From NCBI RefSeq assembly GCF_030253575.1, contig NC_080560.1, positions 33,903,501 to 33,967,500 on the forward strand: 64,000 nucleotides of DNA, written 5' to 3'. Under the pieces are notes generated by a model. The model did not search any database, was not told where the DNA came from, and saw nothing but the letters and a program-made list of their open reading frames with translations. Made by a program: the position numbers and the translations under genes. Below, in pieces: positions 1-11,600 of this stretch. This stretch comes from Rhododendron vialii. Its lineage: Eukaryota > Streptophyta > Magnoliopsida > Ericales > Ericaceae. The number at the start of each line of letters is the position of its first letter. The first letter of the stretch is position 1.

Positions 1-677
1 AAACGATTCATCGAAAGCAAAAGAACACGGAGATTTTCCATCCTTGTGAAAGAAAATGGAATAGGCCCACTAAGTGAATTGTTGCCTAAACTCAAAACAG
101 CAAGCAATGGCAGTGAAACAAGCCAACCAGGAATCCGACCGGTGAAGTTGTTGTGATCAAGTATGAGTGTTTGGAGGTTGCTCAAAGATGACAACTCTTG
201 AGGGAGAGGGCCAGAAAAGTAATTTGAGCTCATGTTGAGAATCTCAAGTGAAGACAGTCTCCCAATACTGGCAGGCAATGGACCCCATAAGCCTAAACAA
301 ACTAAAGAGAGGACTTTCAAGCTGGGGAGGGTGGAAAGAGTGGAGAAGAAAGAATCAGAGGAGAAACCACTCTGAGGCACCATTGTTGTCTGAGGAAGCC
401 AACAGTTATCACTGATGATATGCAGCTGGGTTAGGTCACCCCCATAGCATACTAGTGTTAGAGATGGGTTTGGTTCAGTGTTGCAAAAATCTGTGGTTTG
501 GTTCCAGGTGCTCAGGACTTGTGGGTAGTTTAGTAACTGTTGGATTTCGGAAAGGACATGGGATTGGGAAGATTGTAGCTGGTCTGAGTCAGGGATTGAA
601 ACCACAACCATGAACAGGAGGAAGAAGAAGAAGAAGAGAAGGAGATTTAGTGGATGGTACTGAAATGGTTTTGCCAT
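1..677 (-). CDS. LRR receptor-like protein kinase (At3g03770/At5g14210 type), N-terminal part
   Basis: Reading the minus strand from the ATG at 677 gives an open frame of 225 codons that runs off the left edge, so the protein is partial at its C-terminus. It starts with a signal peptide (MAKPFQ, then a Leu/Phe-rich stretch to about residue 27). Next comes a QLQSSQSHVL motif and a cysteine-bounded cap (STWNQTTDFCN, VCYGGDLTQLHI), followed by LRRs such as LSSLEILNMSSNYFSGPLPQ and LSNLQTLILDHNNFTGRIPG. This cap plus LRR order is characteristic of the plant family annotated as probable inactive LRR receptor-like kinases. These are plasma-membrane proteins with an extracellular LRR domain, one membrane span and a cytoplasmic kinase-like domain; the last two parts lie outside the window. 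The start is the first ATG after in-frame stops and directly precedes the signal peptide. Whether the kinase is active cannot be judged here. Confidence 0.92.
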   Translation of the reverse strand, partial: MAKPFQYHPLNLLLFFFFFLLFMVVVSIPDSDQLQSSQSHVLSEIQQLLNYPQVLSTWNQTTDFCNTEPNPSLTLVCYGGDLTQLHIISDNCWLPQTTMVPQSGFSSDSFFSTLSTLPSLKVLSLVCLGLWGPLPASIGRLSSLEILNMSSNYFSGPLPQELSSLSNLQTLILDHNNFTGRIPGWLVSLPLLAVLSLGNNSLSGPIPFSFTRMENLRVLLLSMNR

Positions 678-986
678 TAGCACTCTGGATTGAAGCACTG
701 ATAAGATTTGAGTCTGCTAAAGTTCTTAATAGAATACCTATCAGAGACTTGAGACATTGAAGCCTTTTTCTTTCTGTTTTTTTTCCCTTTCTCCTTTTCT
801 TTCTCCTCGAGCAATTCTATAGTGACCACATTTGGTGCGTTTAGGATACCGTGTGAGTTTTCATTCTTGCGTCGGTAAGAAATATGACAAGTGGGAGCTC
901 ATTCCACCAATGCACTAAAGATAACTCACATGGTATTCTAACATGGTCACCGAAAGTGTTCCCCATTAATATGCTAAGCACCTCGC

Positions 987-1110
987 TTGGCAGCGGTGCC
1001 GAGCAGCTAATCCGAGCAACAGACGGTTCAAATTTTTATGCGTTAGGATTAGATCCGAGCCGTCCGTGCCAAGATGAATAGCCGGATCGACCGCTCGGCA
1101 CCGCTGCCAA
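987..1110. repeat. Foldback element with perfect 18-bp inverted repeat
   Basis: TTGGCAGCGGTGCCGAGC at 987-1004 is the exact reverse complement of 1093-1110, with 88 bp between. A second, diverged relative lies at about 16225-16435, just upstream of NOL. The two share the right-hand part (a GCCGGAT block, GGCACC, CAAGCACCCC, CAGCATCTC, CAATCC). This suggests a small interspersed family rather than a unique hairpin. No target duplication was defined. Confidence 0.6.
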
Positions 1111-1535
1111 GCACCCCCGCTTGGCAGCATCTCCCAATCCACCCGTTGTCCCTCCATGGTCACCATAACCCTCTACAATTTTATTTTGTGGATTCTTTTT
1201 GGGCCTACAATCGTCATCCAAAACGCTCATCCAGCACCATAGACAGAGAAGAACATGTCACAAGTGAAAGATTAGTATGATCAAATGTGTATACATTTGT
1301 ATGTTTCTATACATATGCATATATAAAACAATTAAGTTCCATTTTGGTTATATAAACTGAACAACAACTATATTTTTTAAACTTGAACTTAGCAAATTAT
1401 AGAACAAAATATAAGGTATTCTTGTACTTATCGATATTCGCTCGAACTGTACTTTACACATTGTTCTTCACGGCCTACAAACTGGAAGTATGTAGAGATA
1501 CAGAGAGATGGGGTATGGGGAGAAGATGATCAACA

Positions 1536-1688
1536 CAGGTGTTGGCCTCATCCGAATTGTCCATGCTCGACAATGTACGGCTCAGATTTTATTTCGACTG
1601 GACGGCTGAGATATGCTTGTCCAAGATGAAATGAAATCTGAGCCACTCATTGTCGAGCATGGACAGCCTAAATGGGGCAACACCCATG
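1536..1688. mobile_element. Foldback MITE
   Basis: The left arm (CAGGTGTTGGCC through TTGTCCATGCTCGACAATG and GGCTCAGATTT) is mirrored by the right arm ending in GGGGCAACACCCATG. Arms are about 55 bp with scattered mismatches around a short loop near 1600-1630. There is no coding capacity. This is a non-autonomous inverted-repeat element; the superfamily is not determined because no target duplication could be fixed. Confidence 0.65.
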
Positions 1689-1816
1689 CCCCTTAGGGGA
1701 TACTCCATATTTTAGTCGGACAGAAGTTCTAACGTTTTAAAATGCACATGAACTTAACTAAGATCGAAAACCATATAATATCACTGGAGATAATCACATG
1801 TCATGATCACAAATTT

Positions 1817-2006
1817 AATTTTGTTCGCCCTCCTTAAAAGAGGGTGAATATTATCCTCTTTCCTATTGATTGAAATGGTGTAGATTTCACACCAAAGTGA
1901 TGTCATGCTTGCCAGGAAATGTATTGCAAATGTGGGACCTATACTTTTTCAATCAATAAGATAAAAGGTAACGTGCATCCTCTTTTAAAGAGGATGAACA
2001 AAATTG
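1817..2006. mobile_element. Foldback MITE
   Basis: AATTTTGTTCGCCCTCCTTA on the left pairs with the right end read on the minus strand (CAATTTTGTTCATCCTCTTT), and similarity continues through TATTGATTGAAA on both arms. Arms are roughly 65-75 bp and imperfect. No coding sequence. It is separate from the neighbouring foldbacks, having a different arm sequence. Confidence 0.6.
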
Positions 2007-2046
2007 CACCAGTGGTTTTTCATTGCTTACGAATTTTCAGTCCCTT

Positions 2047-2048
<2 letters not shown>

Positions 2049-2120
<72 letters not shown>
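2049..2120. repeat. Compound microsatellite (CT)n(TA)n
   Basis: An uninterrupted CT run passes directly into a TA run. Short apparent open frames over it (Ser-Leu or Tyr-Ile repeats) are artefacts of the dinucleotide repeat. Confidence 0.95.
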
Positions 2121-2124
<4 letters not shown>

Positions 2125-3049
2125 CAACCACAAGAACAAAACAAAATAAAATTCTGGAAAAGTCACTCAAATCAAATGTTAGACCCATCACTTTCACTCG
2201 TGGAGGTGGGTGAAGGATCGTCACTGAATCTGGCCTCGCCATACTATCGCCACTGAATATGTACCTTCCTGTCCCCGTTGGGAGAGCTTAAAAACCTCCT
2301 TAAGAGTCTCATAACTCTCAAGAGGTTGAAAGTTCGACAATAGAAACCACTGCACTGATTTTTTTTTATTATTTTTTTTTGGGCGGGGGGGTCGGGAATC
2401 TGTTCCAAAAACAAAAAAACCGAAAACCGTGGGACCAGTAAAAATAAATAGGAAACTGAAAAAAAATCATGGGTAAAAAGTAATTAGTACAGTACTTGAG
2501 AAGAGATACAAAATGCTAGTGTCCAAGAGAGGTCACATGATTTTTCCTCAAAGCCTAAAGAAACTAAATTGAGCCAATTTACCAAAAAAAATAAAATAAA
2601 AAATAAAAACTAAATTGAGCCTAGAAAAGGTAAGGTCCAGAACCCCCATATGTTAATTTAACAGCGACACGTCCAAAGGGACGTGCCGTAGTGTCACAAT
2701 CTCACCATTTCTCTCAAACAGGGCTCTGCTGCTCTCAAGAGCAAAAAGTTCCAAATTCCCTCACATCAGAGCAGAGTAGTCACGGATGTTAACCCACCGG
2801 TTAGTCCTGTTAGTTAATGAGTTTGTTCGCCACACAATTCTTGGTTCATTCCGTAAGAAATCAATTTCTTGTGAATTTCTTAATTTCGGTATGGATGGTC
2901 TATCTTTGACTGGGTAGAAAAAAAATTAGTTGAGAAGCACGTAAGCTAGCCCGGACCCACCGACCGTCGTGAAAAAAAAGGAAGTCACGGATGTGCCTAT
3001 CAAAGTTGTCCTATAATTTCGTACTTGGGTTGCCCACTTTAGGAGAATT

Positions 3050-3266
3050 TTTTCAGTGCCGGGTGGGCATGGCCACGTGGTGCCGAGCACGCATCTCAGT
3101 CGTCCAAATGTATTTTTGAACGGCCCAGATCTGTTTGGTCTTGAGGGAGAGTTTTGGTAATTTTACACTAAAAAATTACCCAAACAAATTTGGACCATCC
3201 AAAACACATTTGGACAGCCGAGATGCGTGTTCGGCACCACGTGACCCGTGCCCCCGGCACTGAAAA
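3050..3266. mobile_element. Foldback MITE with G-box in both arms
   Basis: Both ends read TTTTCAGTGCCGGG inward (the right end on the minus strand). Arms of about 95 bp share CACGTG followed by GTGCCGA, then CACGCATCTC and GTCCAAATG. Each arm therefore carries a CACGTG palindrome. A diverged relative sits at about 27111-27345. No coding sequence. Confidence 0.7.
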
Positions 3267-5675
3267 CCTCCACTTCAGCTATGACAGGCGTCAAACTAGA
3301 TTGCGATTACCACCTACCAGCCTTTTGTTTTTGTTCACAAGAGTACCTTGTTTGATATACATTTTCAAAACAATAAGTAAAATCACACCGACAATTCAAA
3401 AGGTACCAATCCTGGATCCATAAAATGTCGGGTTCATTTCAGATCTCACAAAGATGATTTGCATTGTTTATTTTATGAAGAATAATTTTTTAACCTACCT
3501 TGTGAAACATTATTCCAATTGGATATTGATAACGATAAGTGTTTGATCGATTCGTTCAATTTGTTGGGTCTACAAACGGAAGTTCAATTCTTCCTGACAC
3601 CATTAATTTGTTTTCCTCTTTCCAAAAACTCTTCTCCCCTTTCTCTCTCTGCATAAATTTTACTCCTTCAGTCTCTTTTTAAGAATTTCACTTCGTAAAT
3701 TTAACTTTTTTTTGGGGACGTCATCATTACACTCTAAAAGTTATAATTTTTCTTATTTATCTTTTATGTAGACAGTATCATTATGTTTTTACTCACTAAC
3801 TTTTCAAAATAGAATATGCTTTTAGGGAAAAAAATGAAAAATGTATCAACTTTTACCTACTAATTTTACAAAATGAACACTTATTAAGAGAGAACTCAAA
3901 ATAGAATACCGAACTCTAAAAAAATGACGAAGTGAGTAACTAATTGGAAATAAACATGATTCATTTGGCATTAATTTTTTTTCACAAGTTTAGTATTTTT
4001 ACTACATCGGATTATGATGGTATTAATAAACATATAAATTGAATTCACAAATACGTCCGTCGGTTTATAGACATATGAATAAATAACGAATTACAATTCT
4101 TTCCTTTTTTTATACTTAGCGTAAAAGAGAGATTCTCATTTCACGGCATCCCTTTAAACTTGGTGGTTCCTCTTCTTAGAGATTTGAATTTATGCTACTT
4201 GTTATGGGAGAACGTGGGATTCAGCAACTCCCCCTCTTAGATATTTGAATTTATGATGCTTGTCAGGAGAAAAAGCATGATGTAGTGATTTTCCTGAGTT
4301 CAATTGATGTCACCCCATATCCAAATTCTGGCTCCGCCACTGCTTCCTTTTCTTCCATTTTCCTTTTTTTGTCCTCCGATCGCATTGCTCGCCGACCACC
4401 TTGTCCTCTCCATTTCTTTTCATGTCCATAATCTCATGTTTTTCTAACAACATTTCAGATGTTTGAACCCCCACAAAACAAGAATTTGTATGCACTAGAC
4501 TGTATGGCTGATTGCACGCACTTCCTAATTTGACACTTGAATACATCATGCAATCTCAAAAAGCATAGGAATTTAAATACCCTCGAACTTGCTATAGCAA
4601 GCATGAGTATACACTCAAGTTTTTTGTGGTAAATCTCAGAAAAAATTGACTCGAGAATGAAATGGAGGTTGCACTTCCGGTTGGGTTCTGTCGGAGAAGA
4701 GAAATTTGCCGGCAATGGCAGGCAGACAGATTTGCGACAAACGGGAGAGAGAACCGGAACAGCAGAGCACAACAGCATTAACAAATGAATTTCAACTCGA
4801 GTACGTGAGAACACCAACGAGGAGAGCTGCTATAGAATGGGTAACAGAGCAGCTTCATCTCTTGGAACTGGAAATGCAGATCACTTTAAGGTGCTACAGT
4901 ATCACCAATCCATGATACTTCCGCAATTTATTTATCCAATCGCCGAAACTACAATCTTCTAAAATTTGAAATCTAATCCATAGTCTAATCCCGAACTGAT
5001 ATTTGCAACTTTTGGAGAGGTCAAGGTGTCAATCCTTGCCAAAAGCTTAATTATTTCTTCCTTGAATGGGAGTTGTTATTTTTGGATGGGAGTAATTTAA
5101 TGGCTATCAGTTGAGCTTAGTATGATTGTAGGCTTATGTCCCATTTGATAATTCAAATACTTGTATTCTACCACCGCATGTAATAAAAAAGTACAAAAAA
5201 ACACCCCGTCAACCAATTATTCCGGAACATGGATACTCATCCCTCTCCATCTAAAGGAAGTCCAGAGATAATCCTTCCCTTCTAATCTTTCCTTTATCTC
5301 AATTCTCACCTTACAAATACTCCTGTTGAAAAGTAATCGTTAAGCCGAATCTCAAGTCCAAAGTCATTGAAGCAATCTTATTGGAAGATGACGAGTGGCC
5401 CCATGGCCCAATCTTGAGCTGGACAGGCTTTGGACCGAACTTAGTTCGACTACCTGTGGTCATACATGATCCAATATAGTCATTACTGCTTCCTTTCCAG
5501 GCGTCCTCGACTCCTATGTATTGTACCAGGTCCTTAGATCAAATAACATGAGATGGTAAATGAAAATCATTTACCTGAGAAGAATTTCAGATTTAGAATG
5601 CCAGAAACGTATCAAAAATAGCAAACTACAAGTCTAGGGAAGTGGAGTACAGACATATCGGATCTGTAAGTCTCG

Positions 5676-8600
5676 TCAATCTTCAAGCACATAGCGATTC
5701 CTCCTTGCACCAAATGCGAATCTCTGCACAACAGGCCCAAAACAGAATGATTAATAACTGCATGTAAATCTTAGAAAAACAGAGTAGGCTTTTATGTTTC
5801 CCACTTAACCGAGAATATCTGTGAGTATGCTTTCAAGCCAGTAAGGAAACGAATGTATGTGGGCTTCATTGATCCATTGGCAGGAATGGATCTTATGCTT
5901 GGGACAAGGGACTCTGCAACCTGCAATTCGCTCATATTCAGATCTGCAATACAAAACAGAGTACTAACAAAAACAAGAATGTCTTCCCCTTGACACGTGG
6001 GCGAGCGTGCACATGCACCCATGCCTACACACACATAAACCCTACGACACATGCATTGGGTCCAATTATGTAACCAAACTTGTCATGTGACTTTTTGGTA
6101 AAACATTGTATTCATTATTAATGTAACATGTTAATAAACTAGAGGGGCAATTCAAATTCATAATTGTCTAAAAAGGGTAAAGCTTATATATCCTGTATGA
6201 ATATGTATTCATTGTTAATGTATCATGTTGATAAACTACAGTGGCAATTCAAATTCACATAGATAATTGAATAAAAAGGGTAAAGTTTATATATCCTGTA
6301 TGAATGTGGTCTTCAAATTTATTGCTTTTAGCTTTTTCCTATCTCCAATTCATTTGAGCACACATACATGACCAAATCAGCAGCCAATCATAGTTAGGTG
6401 TTGCATGTATGTCGTCCATCTGGATTTCTAGAATATGAGTTGCTTATCCACAAAAGCTTACCATATTATTTACTTGAACATCAAAATCCATAATCCTTGT
6501 ATTAAGATGACCAGGAGAGAGTGAGCAACTACTGAAACAAGCACTTAAAACTCAAATAAGAGGAATTCAAAAGGCTGTCTCTACATCATAACTTTAACAC
6601 TACACAGAAAAACAAAACCTTACCACTTCTGCCGGTTCTGCCAGAACATTAATAAAAAACTTGGCCTGAAATAATTGAAAAGTTTCACTTGCCTGTTCCA
6701 TGAGAAGAATTCAACAAAACTATGAGGTACACATTCTACCTGCTTGGTGTTAGCTCCAGACATCAGAAGATCAGTTGTTACCATTCCTGGCTGCAGAGAC
6801 AATAGTGGGCAAATGAAAACAAGAACCAAACCAAACTGAGCCTTGTGTCCCAATCAATTGGGGGGACAAATGAAAACAAGAAAACCTAACAAATATGTGC
6901 GTGAGCAGGAAAAGGGCATTATACAGACCAATCATTCTACAACCACAAACCCACTCAAATTCACATTGGGTCCCACACACACTACACCTCCAGTGTGTGT
7001 GGGACACACCAAAAAATGTGTGTGTGTAAAGTTTTTGCGGTTATATAATAATTGTTATACAGACTGACCCCGAGAGTTAGGTTTTTTTTTTATCTCTTTC
7101 TTTCTTTTGTTGTTTCATTAATGCCGTCACAGGCATCGTACACCCTCATCAGAAACTAAGACAGTAAATTTACTGTTAATGCTGGTATTGTTTTCCAATG
7201 AATTAAGAGTTAGCATTATAGCATCCATTTAGAAAGTATGACACAATATTCCCTTGCTCTCGTACTATAGAAGTATGAACAGTTCATTGTGAATGTTTGT
7301 AAAGCTGCTACAATCAGCTTAAAAGCCGAACTTTCTAATGATAATTCATCTCATAAAACGGTCGAAGGAGGCATAATTCCCAAGCATCAATCACAGGAAA
7401 ACCTACTTGCACTATCCATGACATACATGTTAGTCTTAGAGCCAGAGTAATTTTAAATAACTCCATATATGTGCCAGTATATGTCCTTTCTTCCTGTGCC
7501 ATTTTAGGTTGTCATAAACTAAAAAAAGGAAATGTCAATAAAAATTCCGAAAGGGGTATTTTATAGAAGCTTTAGTAGCAGTTACACCCAGACCTAAAAA
7601 GAAAGGACCAGAGGCTACGGCACAGCTGAGGAAGACCAAACTCAAGAGACAAATGCATGTAAAAGCATGCAACATATGACATTGCAGAAAATGAAGAAGC
7701 TCATCCATTGTTGTATAGTAACTGCATCTTAAATCAAACTATTCCAGGAAGCAGACCATCCCATAGAATCTTTCAAAAGCTGTTCTTCTAAAAAATCAAT
7801 ATAAATGTATTTTAAAAGAATAAAACCAACAAAACGAATATTTTTATTAGTCAATCTCAAAACTTTAAATATTCTTAGACTCGCCAAAAAATATTTTAAA
7901 CCTCACCGATAGAATCCGAGAGATAATACATCTTCAAATAGTACGTCAAAATTGCATTATGGAACATGGTGCCAAGACAGCATAGTTGGAAAGTTCTAGA
8001 AAGTACAAATTAAAGGTTCAGGTATGGCAGAGCTAACTAAAGTCAAGAGGCACATTAACTTGAAAAAAAAACATTGCTAAACTGAAGTATAACATACCGA
8101 CAGGTTATGGACTATGACATTTTTAATATCTTGCATTTGCAACTCTGCCTGTAGAAAGAACGAATAACAATTCTATAACTGATACCAAAATCATAGTGAA
8201 CTATAATATAATCCATAACCCCAGAAAAGAGAAATGAATGTGCTTGTGAAATGGCCAAATAAGTACAAACTAAAAAGTGGTATTCAGATCAAGAGAACCA
8301 AAGTACAACATAAAATCAGGAAAGAGGAAGACAATGGAAAACATTGACAATTTCCAGAGCGTGGTAGCATTTATAGCGCTTTTTTGGAAACCAATGTAGT
8401 TGTCTTGGAAAAACCTCCCTAGACCACCATTGAGATACAACACAACCATCTTTAGCAAAAGGGTAAGCAATATGACCTCACATGATGGTTGTTTTTTAAG
8501 AGTCATCACAAATTATAGGACCGTGAATTCCCTGTGGGGCAACATTTTGGTCGGTTGCCCTTGTCGTGCATGGTCCTTCTACAGCCTATTACAAGTGGTA

Positions 8601-11600
8601 GAACTGGAATGCAAACAAGGTGGTGACATGTTTGCTAGTGTAGATAGGTGCTCATTACCAATTGTGTTATGTATGTGGGCAGTGGGCAAATAGCTTTTTC
8701 CTTAATCAACAAAAATACAACAACAATAACACAACCCCTCTAGTCCCCAATCATTGGGGGTATGGGAGGAAGAGGATTGGAGATGGACCTAACCTTTGGC
8801 ATATGCACAAAGTGGCTACTCTAAGAATACCACTAAAACAGCGGCCCCCCTATACCTCCAAGAACAGAGGAGCTAAAGGGACATTTAACTGCGGAACCAT
8901 GCCCCCAAATCAAAGCCGGAAGACATCGGAGAGGGTAGATCTAGAAACCAAAATCAATTTATGCGCATATACCTGTAGAGATTTTGTCAGGTGCACAACA
9001 CTACGCTTAGTAGCCCCGTATGCAGCAAATCTGAAAAATGTAAGGACAACCACCACATAAAAATATAAACCAAAATTGCAAGTATCCTTGGGAAAGACTT
9101 TATTCAAGTTACCAGGTTTGCTTATTTGACCACTGTACATTATTAGAGCACCAACAAACAACTATATAATTGTGTGGACACTATATTTTATCGTGTTCAC
9201 CAAGAAAGAAAATAAGAACTAAAAAGAAGAAGAATGAAGGAATAAAAAACACAAATAGCAGAAATTGATCAACCAAACAGTACAAGTACTGCCAGATTTT
9301 TCGACATCATATGCAGAGTTGGATGCTACTTGTATTTGTACCAAGTTCCAAAGGAATCATGAAACTTAAACACTTCAACATTATATATTACAAACATATT
9401 CTGGTGGGCAATGTTAGACCTTTCTGGTAGTGGCAGTCATTCTAGCAGAATTGGAGTAACAATTGCTAACAAAGCACTGCTCATAACTTATAGAGCTACA
9501 CATTACAGTAATAGGTGCAGCTGGTGACAAGCACAAAATGCCTTTAAAACAAATGACCATTCCTCTCAAGAACCAAACAACCAGACCAAGTGGAAAATCT
9601 TTTTTTTTCATTGCTGCCATTTTTTCCCAAATTCTTTTCCCAGTAACTGATCAAGCTTTCTCAATCAACATCGGGAACTTCTGCTTTCTTATACAGGAAG
9701 AGAAACAACATCTTTCCTGTTTATTTTTCAATACTAAATTCAAAGAGAATATGAACTGTATGAGGCCATTGTATTGTGAAATCTTATTCTACACCTCAAT
9801 AAGGATCAGAATTGAACGCAACGAACAATTGATCTGTATGAAGCAGCATAAAGAGGACATAAAAATAGCAATCTTCATTTGACATGATGAACACATGACC
9901 AGGGATTTTAGGAGTGGATATAAGTTTTATGTAAATTGTGTTGGCATCGAACTTCATGCATACCATTAGCAACTGTATTAGGTGCTGTTATCCTTCTGCT
10001 GCAATTTTTTCTCTTTTCCAAGTTACCCTTCCAACCTTCTATAAGATTACCGTGGGTGATCATAATCTAATAAACATAATATCAAAAGCGGATGGAGATT
10101 GTGAAGATTGAATGTCATTGTGCCCCTTACTAATACCTTGCAGGGATACTCTTAACTGTTAGTCTTTCCATTGTTTCTTTACCTCGCAGGTTATTCACTG
10201 ACCGTGAGACATTATACCTTCTTTACTAGATAGACTCCTCTGAACATGATCCATTATGGGCCTAGATAGAGTAGATATATTTGTACTACGGAACTTAGCC
10301 TAATGCACATGCAGAAACATTGTGTAGTTGATGCAGGGAAGCGTATGAAAACAAGAACAGACACGAGAACAAAACTCACAAACTCACAATATAGAGAAAG
10401 CTCTCTGTTTTCTTATTATTCAAAATCAACCGAATTGCCCTAAGGCTTACAATGCTTATTTATAGGCTACTAAGTTCAAGCTAATTAGGAAACAAATAAC
10501 CAAAAGGCAATACTTGCCAATCAAGAAAAAGATCTAATTACCAAAAATAAAAATATAACTTATTCCTAATATTACTTGCCCAAACAAGCGGCATTGCAAA
10601 AGAAGTTTCCTATTAAAAGATACTCAAATAAAATATTCTCCTACTAGGAAATCAAATCAAATCTTTTCCCATATATGTGAAGATTTGGAGGACTCCTAGA
10701 AATTGTGGTTCTAGAATGATCGACCAAATAGTGGGCCTCAATCATGGGTCGCTCCTCCACTGGTACTCAAGTCCTTGGACTGTTTCGCTCAAACCGGCCC
10801 ATATAATCAAGTGCGATCACTTCTGCATCAGTAGTACTTCGCATTTGCCTCTATTAACAGCCAGGCTTCCTCCTGTTTTTGCAGAGGACCATTTGGTTGA
10901 AGGTAACAATGACACCATTATGCTAAACCACTACACAACCGCATCAAGCAAATCATACTCTCTCTGTCCCAAATAGTTCATCCCATTTCGGTAGTAGTGG
11001 CCACATGGGATCAAAAGATAAATTATTTCCGTGACAAATTTTTCAAAATGTTTACACCATTTGAAAGTTCTAAACTGAGATCTTTTGAACGGTGCGACCT
11101 CGAATAATTGTTCGGGAAATACTTTATTTCTTGATCCAATTGTGGACAAGACTACCAAAATGGGCAACCAATTGGGGACAGGAAGTTATGCAGTTGAAGC
11201 TCATTTCTCAGTGGTTCCATTGAGGATCTTCAAGGGAGTAAGAAGGACATCATCATACTATCAAGTTCCATTGGTCAGGAAGGTTTGGAATACAAGAGAG
11301 ACCAAACTGAACACGAAGATCCATCCCCTACAGGGTACAAGTTCCCCACCTAGTCTGCCCCCAGAAGCCCATTCAACTACATGAAAATAGAACTAGTATG
11401 ACTGGTTGAATTTTTTTGCACTGTCCACAAAACCCCACTCAACAATAAAATAATCAAGCTAGTTGATGAGTTTGGTGCTGAAGGGAAAAAAACACACCTG
11501 GGGGTTGGTCTCCCATCTGAACCAGCTCCATCTATATTGAAGATATGACCCCCTCGTGGCTGGTTCAACATCATCTTTATTGCCTATATAAGAACCACTA

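Larger units (their letters stand above)
678..5675. other. Intergenic stretch between the LRR kinase 5' end and the NOL 3' end
   Basis: No convincing gene was found in these 5 kb. It contains four foldback elements (987-1110, 1536-1688, 1817-2006, 3050-3266), a compound (CT)n(TA)n microsatellite (2049-2120) and AT-rich DNA. Around 4310-4345 the minus strand carries the string GTGGCGGAGCCAGAATTTGG, a type of sequence often seen at the ends of plant repeats. A short open frame at 4706-4915 on the plus strand has no recognisable domain. Promoter elements of the LRR kinase should lie just above 677, but I see no clear TATA box. Confidence 0.6.

Noticed and set aside
2045..2256. Open frames made of Ser-Leu, Arg-Glu and Tyr-Ile repeats
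   Set aside because: They are translations of the (CT)n(TA)n microsatellite; the same applies to frames over GA/CT tracts at 36.8, 38.1 and 54.8 kb.
4455..4915. Overlapping frames on both strands (120 and 69 codons)
   Set aside because: No domain, no splice context and no codon pattern that favours one frame. I could not support a gene.
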